Position numbers and translations under genes: made by a program. Shown in pieces: positions 9,701 through 17,321 of a DNA stretch of 39,854 bases (positions are counted from its first letter, which is position 1; every line of letters begins with the position of its first letter). This stretch comes from Bacteroidetes bacterium UBA6661 (GTDB lineage: Bacteria > Bacteroidota > Bacteroidia > AKYH767-A > OLB10): the NCBI GenBank assembly GCA_002455375.1, contig DKKR01000004.1, positions 8,465 to 48,318 on the forward strand, given 5' to 3'. A model generated the notes under the pieces. The model searched no databases and was not told the origin of the DNA. It saw only the letters and a list, made by a program, of their open reading frames with translations.

Positions 9701-10186
9701 TTATTTACTAATAATAAAATAATCAGAAATTATTTTGTTGCTTTCGTGTAAGGCACGATCTGCAACGGAAACCTCAACACGAAATGTATCTGCAACACCA
9801 TTAGTTGTGAAGCTTAAAAAATTTTGTACATCAACCTTAATGTCACCTTTAATATTTTTATTTCGCTGCTTGGGTGTAAGTATTGGAATGCGGTAGTAAT
9901 AAGGAATATTAAAGTTAACGGGTGTCCAATTGCCGTTGATAAGTTGCTGGTAGTTACAAAAATAATTGTGATAAAAATGACTGTTTTTATCGAATGGTGG
10001 AAGTGTGTCGGCATCACTCAGTCCAATATCGCCATCACCATCAGTAAAAGTTGTAATTAAATAAAAGCTGTTTTTTCCATAAAAATCAACAGCCTTGAAT
10101 GTTAATACAGGTTCTACAGGATATTTTTCTTCTTTGCGGCATGAGGTCAAAAAAACAATCAATATAAATGCAAGAACCGTTTTCAT
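9701..10186 (-). CDS. hypothetical lipoprotein
   Basis: A 161-residue protein with a short type II signal peptide. After MKTV comes a hydrophobic stretch and the lipobox LTSC, with Cys16 as the predicted lipidated residue. The mature part begins RKEEKYPVEP, contains an acidic DGDGDIGLSDAD stretch that could bind calcium, and is otherwise beta-rich. Proteins of this kind, with a DGDGDIG segment after the lipid anchor, are common uncharacterised lipoproteins of Bacteroidota. It is the last gene of a tight minus-strand run, 12 bp after the membrane-anchored receiver protein, so it is probably co-transcribed with it. Its function is unknown. Confidence 0.8.
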   Translation of the reverse strand: MKTVLAFILIVFLTSCRKEEKYPVEPVLTFKAVDFYGKNSFYLITTFTDGDGDIGLSDADTLPPFDKNSHFYHNYFCNYQQLINGNWTPVNFNIPYYYRIPILTPKQRNKNIKGDIKVDVQNFLSFTTNGVADTFRVEVSVADRALHESNKIISDYFIISK

Positions 10187-10198
10187 TTCTACTAAATG

Positions 10199-10717
10199 CT
10201 AAAACCAACCCACATGATCAGAAATCATTCCTTTACTTATTAGAATGACAACTACAATAATCATAATCAGAAAGGCTACACCAAAAGTTATTGTTAAAAC
10301 TTTATACATACCGGCATTACGTTTCAGTTGTGCCAGTTTAAACAAATTGAACACTGTCTTTTCTGCACGATAGAACGCACTCTCCCCCTTCACAATATAG
10401 TCGAATGCACCATATTTCATGGTGTCAACAGCAACTTCAATTTTATCCTGACCGGAAAGCATGACAACTTCTGTTGTAGGGTATTTTGCTTTTATTTCTC
10501 TTAAAACATCTATTCCATCCATGGCATTAGCGATTTTAGAATCGAGGTTGTAATCAAGAAATACAATATCAGGAACTAATTGACCGGAAGCCAATGCCTC
10601 TTCACCTGTGGCAAAAGTGTGGATTGTAAAGTTTGACATTGCCGACAGATGATCTTTAAGCATATTCTGCATCATCGGGTCATCATCAATGATAAATATT
10701 GTTGAGGTTTTTGACAT
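10199..10717 (-). CDS. response-regulator receiver protein with C-terminal membrane anchor
   Basis: A 172-residue protein. Residues 5-125 are a CheY-like receiver with the full active site: acidic pocket Asp11-Asp13, phospho-acceptor Asp55 (IVFLDYNLD), Ser88 and Lys110 (DYIVKG). There is no DNA-binding or enzymatic output domain. Instead residues about 140-160 form one strong hydrophobic helix (LTITFGVAFLIMIIVVVILI), followed by a short polar tail, which should anchor the receiver to the inner membrane with the domain in the cytoplasm. The gene lies 36 bp after a stand-alone HPt gene. Together they look like two links of a phosphorelay with the sensor kinase missing from the window. The partner and output are unknown. 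Confidence 0.85.
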   Translation of the reverse strand: MSKTSTIFIIDDDPMMQNMLKDHLSAMSNFTIHTFATGEEALASGQLVPDIVFLDYNLDSKIANAMDGIDVLREIKAKYPTTEVVMLSGQDKIEVAVDTMKYGAFDYIVKGESAFYRAEKTVFNLFKLAQLKRNAGMYKVLTITFGVAFLIMIIVVVILISKGMISDHVGWF

Positions 10718-10753
10718 ATTATGACTTTAGTATTGGCATGACAAGAATACAAA

Positions 10754-11101
10754 TTAATTTTGAGCTATAAACGCCTTTAGTTCATCTTTTGATAAAGTTA
10801 TCATCTCCTTTAGTTGTGTAATATCATGAGCCATTTCCTCTGTGACACTCTCATTAGAAGCGCTATCTTCAATTTTTTTTAACAGTTGTTGTGCACGTTC
10901 CATACCCATATAAGCTGCAATAGATTTTAAGGTATGCGAAGCGGTCTTCAATTTTTTATAATCTTTATCATGAAATGATTTTTCTATTACAGGCATTTCT
11001 TCATCGGCACTTTGTATATACATCATGACATACTTTTTAACTCTGCTCATGTCGCCTTTACTGAATTTCTGTATAAAATCGAGGTTGGTAACTTTTTCCA
11101 T
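10754..11101 (-). CDS. stand-alone HPt (histidine phosphotransfer) domain protein
   Basis: A roughly 115-residue all-helical protein. The motif TASHTLKSIAAYMG is the HPt signature, with His56 (counted from ATG 11101) as the phospho-acceptor. The flanking helices (SRVKKYVMMYIQSADEEMPVIE before it; QQLLKKIEDSA after it) complete the four-helix bundle. A TTG at 11122 would add seven residues but lies inside the 3' end of the preceding gene, so the ATG at 11101 is preferred; it leaves a 13-bp gap. HPt proteins shuttle phosphate between a hybrid kinase and a receiver. The receiver gene immediately downstream is the obvious candidate partner. No hybrid kinase is visible nearby. Confidence 0.85.
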   Translation of the reverse strand: MEKVTNLDFIQKFSKGDMSRVKKYVMMYIQSADEEMPVIEKSFHDKDYKKLKTASHTLKSIAAYMGMERAQQLLKKIEDSASNESVTEEMAHDITQLKEMITLSKDELKAFIAQN

Positions 11102-11114
11102 TGTGCAAAAATAG

Positions 11115-12080
11115 TTATTCAATTAAAAGATTGCATCCCCTCACTTCTGCATTTTCGAACCTACCGAGAATTTCGAAAGTCCCGTCATCATAAACCCTAC
11201 CAATGTCTTGTGTCGAAATAAAGCAACAACTGTTAATATTTGCCAAATCAATGATATTGATTCCACCCTGTCCAGGAATACTTTCAGACAGTGGGTCGTT
11301 GCTATCGCGTACAAAAACTTTCATCCATGGTGGGCAATGAAAAATACCGTTTCCACTACTGTATGCCTGCGAGAGTAGTTCTGTCATTCCATATTCTGAA
11401 TGAATTACATTCAGAAGAAATGCTTCTTTTAAGATAGCATGCAGTTCCTGCCTGATCATTTCTTTTCTTCTGCCTTTCATACCACCTGTTTCCATGATGA
11501 CTGTATTCTTAAGTGGCATTGGATATGCATGCGCAAAGTCAAGCAGGGCAAAACTTACACCTATAAGTAATGTCTTAATTCCTCTTTGTTCGTTTACCGT
11601 AATGGTATCTGCTAATTTTCTGAAATCATTCAGATAAAATCCACTGTTCTTCTTCCCTGTTTTCTCAACAAGGTGTTGACACATATACACCAACGAAGAG
11701 CCTTCGCGCTCCAGATAAGATGGTAGTAAAGCTAATATACACCATTGGTCAGTACTTGTATAAAAATGATTAAAAGCTTGCGTAAAAGCCTTTTCGTATA
11801 ATGATATATCGCTGACGTAATGTAGTGATGGCTCTGTACCGGTAGTGCGGCTGCTTGAAAAAACTATTGCACTTGAATCAATATTTCCCGTTACCACTTT
11901 CTTCGTCTTAAAAAAACTTATTGGCAAAAAGGGTATTTTACTAATGCTGTCAATTTTCAGTGGATTGATGTTTAATAATTTCAGATAGTTGTGATATACT
12001 GCGTTATTCTCCGCCTGAAACCTGAAACTTTCAAGTGCAACACTTTCAAAATCAAATGGTGTATCAAAAACTGAAGTCAA
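11115..12080 (-). CDS. LuxE-like acyl-protein synthetase / acyltransferase
   Basis: A 321-residue protein of the LuxE/acyl-protein synthetase family, a branch of the adenylate-forming enzymes. Visible features are the phosphate-binding-like loop FSSSRTTGTEPS (about residues 73-84), the HSEYGMTELLSQAYS segment typical of the AMP-binding fold, and a C-terminal QDIGRVYDDGTFEILGRFENAEVRG corresponding to the adenylation signature DxGR...GR region. The large C-terminal lid domain of full-length acyl-CoA synthetases is missing, as expected for LuxE. Family members activate fatty acids or transfer acyl groups; no luxC or luxA/B partner is present, so bioluminescence is not implied. It lies 16 bp after nadB in the same operon. 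Confidence 0.82.
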   Translation of the reverse strand: MTSVFDTPFDFESVALESFRFQAENNAVYHNYLKLLNINPLKIDSISKIPFLPISFFKTKKVVTGNIDSSAIVFSSSRTTGTEPSLHYVSDISLYEKAFTQAFNHFYTSTDQWCILALLPSYLEREGSSLVYMCQHLVEKTGKKNSGFYLNDFRKLADTITVNEQRGIKTLLIGVSFALLDFAHAYPMPLKNTVIMETGGMKGRRKEMIRQELHAILKEAFLLNVIHSEYGMTELLSQAYSSGNGIFHCPPWMKVFVRDSNDPLSESIPGQGGINIIDLANINSCCFISTQDIGRVYDDGTFEILGRFENAEVRGCNLLIE

Positions 12081-12096
12081 GGCAGAATAAATAAAA

Positions 12097-13653
12097 TTAG
12101 TTATCTACATTAAAGTGAAGCCCCTTATTTTCAGTCCTTGCCATTGCAGCTTTAATAATCAGGTATGATAAATTAATGAGGTTGCGTAACTCGCAAATAC
12201 GAGGAGAAATTTCCCATCTGTTATACAATTCTTCAGTCTCTTCATACAAGAGTCGTGTACGTTCAAGCGCCCGTTTCAGTCGCATATCACTTCTGAAAAT
12301 ACCAACATAGCTGCTCATTATTTCCTGCAACTCTTTCCGGCTTTGTGTAATAAGAACCATTTCTGCAACTTCGCGTGGCGACACAGCATTCCACTCCGGG
12401 ATGTGTTCGTTGTAATGAATAAACTCCAAACGCTCCGAGGCATGTACATAAGCACGATGAGCAAACACAACAGCTTCGAGCAACGAATTTGATGCCAGAC
12501 GATTTCCTCCATGCAGACCTGTTGACGAACATTCTCCAATTGCATACAGATGTTGTATAGACGATTGTCCATGTTCGTCAACTTTTATTCCTCCACATAA
12601 ATAATGTTGTGCAGGTGCCACAGGAATGCAGTCTTTTGCAACATCAATGCCTAAAGACATACAACGGTTGTAAATATTTGGAAAATGCTTTTTAAACTCT
12701 ATTATATTTAACTTAGTGCAATCGAGCCAGACATAATCGTCACCACTTTTTTTCATTTCGCTATCAATAGCCCGAGCAACAATATCGCGCGGGGCAAGCG
12801 ATCCACGCTCATCATAGCGTTGCATAAATTCTTTGCCGTCAATAGTGCGCAACACTGCACCAAAACCACGCACAGCCTCTGAAATCAGGAAGGAAGGATA
12901 GGTTCCGGGATGATACAATGCTGTTGGATGAAACTGAATAAATTCCATGCCATTTACTTTTCCCATGGCCCGATAAGCCATGGCAATACCATCACCGGTT
13001 GCAATAACAGGATTGGTTGTAGTTTTATAAACCTGCCCTGCCCCACCTGTTGCCATCACGGTAACTTTTGCAAGCATGGTTTCTACCTTACCGGTTTTAG
13101 TATTCAAAATATAGGCACCATAACAGGTTATGCCGGGCGTATTTCTTTTTACAATGACACCCATGTGATGTTGCGTAATAATGTCAACAGCAAAAAGGTG
13201 TGTGTGCAATGTAATGTTTGGATGTTGATGAATTTGCTGAAGTAGTTTTGTTTCAATTTCAAGTCCGGTAATGTCCTTATGATGCAATACGCGATGAGCG
13301 GAATGTCCGCCTTCCATTGCTAAATCAAAACTGCCGCTTTTGTTTTTGTCAAACTCTGTTCCCCAGGCAATAAGTTCGTTAATGCGCTCGCCACTTTCGG
13401 CTACAACAATGCGCACTATTTTCTCATCACATAACCCGGCACCACAACTTAAAGTATCCTGAACGTGATGTTCTAAAGAGTCATCTTTTGCTTCAGGTAA
13501 AACTGCTGCAATACCACCTTGTGCATATTTGGTGTTCGACTCATCTTCATTAGCTTTGGTGATGATGGTCACCTTGCCATGTTTGGCTGCTTTTAACGCA
13601 AAACTAAGCCCTGCTATTCCACTGCCTATCACCAAAAAATCTGTCTTTGTCAT
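12097..13653 (-). CDS. nadB: L-aspartate oxidase
   Basis: A 518-residue FAD enzyme that oxidises L-aspartate to iminoaspartate, the first step of de novo NAD synthesis. The N-terminus has the dinucleotide-binding GSGIAG (10-15). It is followed by the family motifs NTKYAQGGIAAV, EGGHSAHRVLHHKDITG, FIQFHPTALYHPG, DERGSLAPRDIVARAID and the FAD-contacting GECSSTGLHGGNRLASNSLLEAVVFA. Its length matches other NadB proteins. It is the first gene of a minus-strand operon and is transcribed away from the divergent nfu gene 76 bp distant. Neither nadA nor nadC is in the window. Confidence 0.96.
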   Translation of the reverse strand: MTKTDFLVIGSGIAGLSFALKAAKHGKVTIITKANEDESNTKYAQGGIAAVLPEAKDDSLEHHVQDTLSCGAGLCDEKIVRIVVAESGERINELIAWGTEFDKNKSGSFDLAMEGGHSAHRVLHHKDITGLEIETKLLQQIHQHPNITLHTHLFAVDIITQHHMGVIVKRNTPGITCYGAYILNTKTGKVETMLAKVTVMATGGAGQVYKTTTNPVIATGDGIAMAYRAMGKVNGMEFIQFHPTALYHPGTYPSFLISEAVRGFGAVLRTIDGKEFMQRYDERGSLAPRDIVARAIDSEMKKSGDDYVWLDCTKLNIIEFKKHFPNIYNRCMSLGIDVAKDCIPVAPAQHYLCGGIKVDEHGQSSIQHLYAIGECSSTGLHGGNRLASNSLLEAVVFAHRAYVHASERLEFIHYNEHIPEWNAVSPREVAEMVLITQSRKELQEIMSSYVGIFRSDMRLKRALERTRLLYEETEELYNRWEISPRICELRNLINLSYLIIKAAMARTENKGLHFNVDN

Positions 13654-13714
13654 TATTTTAACTGTAAATTTAAACTAAAGTAAGTCGAATATGTTTACTT
13701 TCGTAAATTAATTG

Positions 13715-13722
13715 CAAAAGTA
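13715..13722 (-). promoter_or_regulatory. possible -7 element for nadB
   Basis: On the minus strand the octamer TACTTTTG matches the Bacteroidota -7 consensus TAnnTTTG. It ends about 61 bp before the nadB start and lies in the 76-bp divergent region. No convincing -33 TTTG was found at 17-23 bp upstream, where the nfu gene begins. Support is weak. Confidence 0.3.
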
Positions 13723-13729
13723 ACTATTC

Positions 13730-14359
13730 ATGTCAACCAGAAATCATCAGGTATATGCCGAGTTAACACCTAATCCAAACAGCGTTAAGTTTGTTGCCGA
13801 TAGGTTGTTGCTTTTTGAAGGCACTGTTGAATACAAATCAAAGGCCGAAGCAATAGATTGTCCAATCGCTTATCAGTTGTTTGACTTTACCGGTATTAAG
13901 TCAGTTTTTATCACTACAAATTTTATTACCATCACGAAGGAAGCCGATATTGATTGGTATGAAATCACCAATATCCTGCGTGAGTTTATAAAAGGTTTTT
14001 TGAACAGCGGTGAAAAATTATTTCTAAAAAATCCGGTTCAGGAAATTGAAGAGGTTCAGGTTCCTACTTCGTCAAACATTGTGACGCCACAGGAAAAGCA
14101 GCCCCTACAAAACAATACAGAATCTGCAATCATTGAAGATAAAATTAAAAATATGCTCGATGAATTTGTAAGACCTGCTGTTGAAGGTGATGGCGGAGCA
14201 ATAGATTTTAAGTCGTTTAAAGATGGTGTTGTCACTGTTGTTTTAAAAGGTTCTTGCAGTGGTTGCCCTTCGTCAACATTAACGCTGAAGGCAGGTATTG
14301 AAAATTTGCTGAAACGAATGATTCCGGAAGTATCGGAAGTAATGGCCGAAGCAGAATAA
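13730..14359 (+). CDS. Nfu-type iron-sulfur cluster carrier (Nfu_N + NifU C-terminal domain)
   Basis: A 209-residue protein with two domains. Residues about 8-90 form the Nfu N-terminal scaffold domain (ELTPNPNSVKFVADR... SVFITTNFITITK). Residues about 130-205 are the NifU C-terminal domain, ending with the cluster-binding motif GSCSGCPSS (Cys176 and Cys179) and TLTLKAGIENLLKRMIPEV. A low-complexity linker joins them. Such proteins carry Fe-S clusters and pass them to apo-enzymes. The gene is divergent from nadB; NAD synthesis needs a 4Fe-4S enzyme (NadA), a plausible but unproven link. The palindromic stretch TTTAC-TTTC-GTAAA at 13694-13707 in the gap may belong to its promoter. The stop lies 2 bp from the 3' end of the convergent regulator gene. 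Confidence 0.92.
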   Translation: MSTRNHQVYAELTPNPNSVKFVADRLLLFEGTVEYKSKAEAIDCPIAYQLFDFTGIKSVFITTNFITITKEADIDWYEITNILREFIKGFLNSGEKLFLKNPVQEIEEVQVPTSSNIVTPQEKQPLQNNTESAIIEDKIKNMLDEFVRPAVEGDGGAIDFKSFKDGVVTVVLKGSCSGCPSSTLTLKAGIENLLKRMIPEVSEVMAEAE

Positions 14360-14361
14360 TT

Positions 14362-15033
14362 CTAAAAGATATTAAACCATTTGTTTTTGTGTGCCATAGA
14401 AATTACCTGTGCTTTTGAATTCACATGCAATTTAGTATAAATATTAGCAATGTGTTTTCTAACGGTTAAAGTGCTGATACCTGTAATCTCTGCAATACGT
14501 TTGGCATCATAGCCATTCACCAAATGAGTAAGCACTTCACGTTCACGATCTGACAACAACGTTTCTATTACAGAGCCTTTAGCCGGTTTTGAATTATCCC
14601 TTTGTGAGAGAAGTCCTAATGTCTTACGTGCTATTGCCGGACTCATAGGCGCACCACCAAATTCGAGAACTTCTGTTATTGCTTCTTTTATAGAAAGATA
14701 ATTTTCATGCTTCAGCAAATATCCTGACGCACCTGATTGTATAGCATTGAATATAGTTTCATCGTCTTCAAAAACAGTTAGTACAATAAAATGTATCGAG
14801 CTATATAATGCTTTTGCCAATTGAATAGTTTCAACACCATTAAGTCCCGGCATCTGAATGTCCATAAATACTACCTGTGGCCAATTTTGCATGGGCAATC
14901 CTTTCATCTTTGCTAAAAACTCATCACCGCTGTTGGAAACAAACAACAACGCTATATCTCCGAATACTGCAATTTTCTCTCCGAAATACTTTTGATTTAT
15001 GGAATTATCGTCAACTAATGCTATCTTTATCAT
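14362..15033 (-). CDS. NarL/LuxR-type DNA-binding response regulator
   Basis: A 223-residue regulator. The receiver domain (1-120) has the acidic pair Asp8-Asp9, phospho-acceptor Asp58 (VVFMDIQMPGLNG), Thr86 and Lys108 (GYLLKHE). After a linker with GGAPMSPAIARKTL comes a GerE-type helix-turn-helix (LSDREREVLTHLVNGYDAKRIAEITG...TVRKHIANIYTKLHV). By family, phosphorylation should promote dimerisation and binding to palindromic DNA. It lies 55 bp after the TPR sensor kinase gene on the same strand and is its evident partner. The right-hand regulator at 36528 shares the linker motif and domain plan. It is one of two candidates for binding the operator palindromes in this window. Confidence 0.93.
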   Translation of the reverse strand: MIKIALVDDNSINQKYFGEKIAVFGDIALLFVSNSGDEFLAKMKGLPMQNWPQVVFMDIQMPGLNGVETIQLAKALYSSIHFIVLTVFEDDETIFNAIQSGASGYLLKHENYLSIKEAITEVLEFGGAPMSPAIARKTLGLLSQRDNSKPAKGSVIETLLSDREREVLTHLVNGYDAKRIAEITGISTLTVRKHIANIYTKLHVNSKAQVISMAHKNKWFNIF

Positions 15034-15088
15034 TGTTCTTTGGCTTGATAAAAGTCTGTAGTATATTTCTATTTCACAATACTCACTT

Positions 15089-17002
15089 TTATGTATTGGT
15101 AAAAATTATTCTTGTTCCATGAGGTTCTACAGGTATCCATTGTACTGTCCATCCCGATTCTTTCATTCGTTGTTTGACCTGCATAATACCATTGCCATAA
15201 ACTATATTTTCGCTCATGCCTTTACCATTATCTTCAACAATAATTGAACTGCTGCCGTTATTATTAAATTCTATTTTAATTGCTGTACATCCACTATGCT
15301 TTAAGCTGTTATTTACGCATTCTATTAACGAATAAAACAAATTGAGCATCACAGAAGGCGTATATACTCTGTCATTTACAATATTCTCCGAAAATTGATA
15401 GGTGACACCTGTATAACTTTTCATTAATCGTTGCATCCATAATTTAAATCGGTCACTCAGACTAATTAAACTTAATTGTTCATTCTTTAAAACCCAAATC
15501 GTATTATTCAACTGCGCCACCATGCTTTGAACATTTTCTTCCAGATTCTCTGTTATTGTTTGCATGGAATTACCATCACTTTTCAGTGATCTTACATTAT
15601 GTGTAATGGCAGCTGCATAAACACCAATATTGTCATGTAAATCTGCTGCAATACGTTTACGTTCGTTTTCCTGTGCCTGCTTTACTGCAACTTTACCCTG
15701 AACACGCTGTTCCACCAGATCCATTTCCATTTTCCTGTTCTTGATAAGTTGCCTGTTACGATATCCAAGTCCTAAAATCAAAGAAATGAGTGCCAACAAC
15801 AACAAAGAACCAATTGTCACATATCTGTTTCTGGAAATCCTCATTTCCTGTTGCACAATTATATTCTCCTTCTTCTGCAATTCATATTTTGCTTCAAAGT
15901 TTGCAATAGCTTCAGCAGAATTTTTCTCGGATAATGAATCTTTTAATTTGATGATTTTTTCCAATACCTGCGCATATTCATTATTCATTCCTGCTGCTTT
16001 ATAGTTCTCAGCAAGTGAGTTATAAATAAATATCAAACGCGATAAACTCTTGAGCTTTGTAGCAATAGCTATTGCTTCTTTAGCAACTTCAATACCTTTT
16101 TTTGTTTCATTAATGGAAGCATAAAATGATGATAACTGTGCCATGTCTGCAACTATATAAATTTTATCACCTATTTGCTGTCTTATTTTCAATGCCTCCT
16201 CAAGATCAGTGGCAGCCTGCAAATATGACTTCTGCTTAATATAAATATCAGCACGGATATTCAGGGAGTTGGCAACCTGCGAAAGGTTTTGTGCAAGCCT
16301 TGCGTATTTTAATCCAAGTTCTATAAAATGAAATGCAGAATCCTGCATGCCAATATTATTATAACAAGATGCAATATTTGAAAAAAGATAGTTACACCTC
16401 ACTAAAATTTTTTCATCATTAGTTGAATTAATCCCTGTTGAAAGCCATTTAATGGCATCCTCATATTTACCTAACTCCATGTTAGCCCAGCCAATGCCAA
16501 TATATGATCGTGCAATCCAGTATGCATCATTGGCTTTCTCAGCATTCTTCAGAATAATAAACCCTTCGTTAATTGCTTCCTTTTGTCTGCTTGTGTGGAT
16601 GTATATATTGCTTCTATTACTTCGTAACCATTGTGAAGCGTCATAATACTTTTCGTTTTGAGGAATAACTTTCAGTAAACTATCAACCAAGAAATCCGCT
16701 TCTTTTGTCTTACCCACTTTCGCTAAATAACGCACATAAGCATTTTCTACTAAAAAATATTCCGGTGAACCCGGAAGTGCAATCTGTTGACCTAATCGGA
16801 TAAAATAATAGAAAGTATCAGCAGAAAGTGAATGACCACGTGCACACAATTTGATTACATTATCTAATTGTTCATTTAACTGCGTGCTGCTATGAATTTT
16901 TTGCTTTAAGCTGTCGGTAATAGGTGTTTGTGCATGGGTGTAATATAATTTCTGTACTAAAATAAGCACCAAAACAGAAAAACACCTGATTGCCTTTTTC
17001 AT
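15089..17002 (-). CDS. TPR-containing sensor histidine kinase (HisKA_3 type)
   Basis: A 637-residue kinase from the preferred ATG at 17002 (MKKAIRCFSVLVLILVQ); a start 39 bases further up would spoil the signal peptide. After the signal peptide, residues about 40-360 are a chain of TPR-like helical repeats (for example AYWIARSYIGIGWANMELGK). A membrane helix lies at about 394-414, then a coiled coil, then the HisKA_3 dimerisation helix with His456 in RIAADLHDNIG. The HATPase domain shows ECVNNSLKHSG (N box), VEDNGKGM (G1) and YGNGIMQVKQRM (G2). The sensor part should be periplasmic. It is followed by its response regulator and diverges from the giant T9SS gene across a 319-bp gap. Confidence 0.92.
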   Translation of the reverse strand: MKKAIRCFSVLVLILVQKLYYTHAQTPITDSLKQKIHSSTQLNEQLDNVIKLCARGHSLSADTFYYFIRLGQQIALPGSPEYFLVENAYVRYLAKVGKTKEADFLVDSLLKVIPQNEKYYDASQWLRSNRSNIYIHTSRQKEAINEGFIILKNAEKANDAYWIARSYIGIGWANMELGKYEDAIKWLSTGINSTNDEKILVRCNYLFSNIASCYNNIGMQDSAFHFIELGLKYARLAQNLSQVANSLNIRADIYIKQKSYLQAATDLEEALKIRQQIGDKIYIVADMAQLSSFYASINETKKGIEVAKEAIAIATKLKSLSRLIFIYNSLAENYKAAGMNNEYAQVLEKIIKLKDSLSEKNSAEAIANFEAKYELQKKENIIVQQEMRISRNRYVTIGSLLLLALISLILGLGYRNRQLIKNRKMEMDLVEQRVQGKVAVKQAQENERKRIAADLHDNIGVYAAAITHNVRSLKSDGNSMQTITENLEENVQSMVAQLNNTIWVLKNEQLSLISLSDRFKLWMQRLMKSYTGVTYQFSENIVNDRVYTPSVMLNLFYSLIECVNNSLKHSGCTAIKIEFNNNGSSSIIVEDNGKGMSENIVYGNGIMQVKQRMKESGWTVQWIPVEPHGTRIIFTNT

Positions 17003-17013
17003 AATTAATACTG

Positions 17014-17042
17014 TAAAACTAAAGAAACAGATTGAAATCAAA
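17014..17042 (-). promoter_or_regulatory. possible promoter of the TPR sensor kinase operon
   Basis: On the minus strand a TTTG (complement of 17039-17042) is separated by 17 bp from TAGTTTTA (complement of 17014-17021), one mismatch from the -7 consensus TAnnTTTG. The pair ends 11 bp before the kinase ATG, so the transcript would have almost no leader. Confidence 0.35.
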
Positions 17043-17236
17043 ATCTTTTTTTTAAGTCAAAAAAGTCAATACTCAATTTGTAGTATGATTCATCTAAAAA
17101 AATCCCAATTACTATAATTTAAGTATTTACAATAAAATTTATTAATTGAAATATTTGTAGCACAGAAAAAGGATTATAACAAATAATTATCAAAATATAT
17201 GACATGTTTACAATCACTCAACTTTCCAAATTAAAA

Positions 17237-17285
17237 AATCACCAGAATTGGTGATTGACATAATCAATTTCTAAGAATAAAATTG
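17237..17285 (+). promoter_or_regulatory. operator palindrome site 1 overlapping a -33/-7 promoter
   Basis: A perfect inverted repeat, AATCACCA-GAAT-TGGTGATT (17237-17256), is followed by G. The resulting ATTG (17254-17257) stands 20 bp before TAAAATTG (17278-17285), one mismatch from TAnnTTTG. The ATG of the giant cargo gene is 36 bp further on. The operator therefore covers the -33 element. The same layout recurs at 23811, 27875 and 36507. It lies in the divergent gap with the TPR kinase gene, so it could affect both directions. Confidence 0.7.
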
Positions 17286-17321
17286 CAAAAAATAAATACG
17301 CATACTAAAACCAAAATTATT

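Noticed and set aside
11099..11122. Upstream TTG start for the HPt protein
   Set aside because: It lies inside the 3' end of the LuxE-like gene and adds residues outside the HPt fold; the ATG at 11101 is better.
11115..12080. LuxE-like gene as evidence for a bioluminescence operon
   Set aside because: No luxA, luxB, luxC or luxD homologue is present; the family is widespread in non-luminous Bacteroidota.
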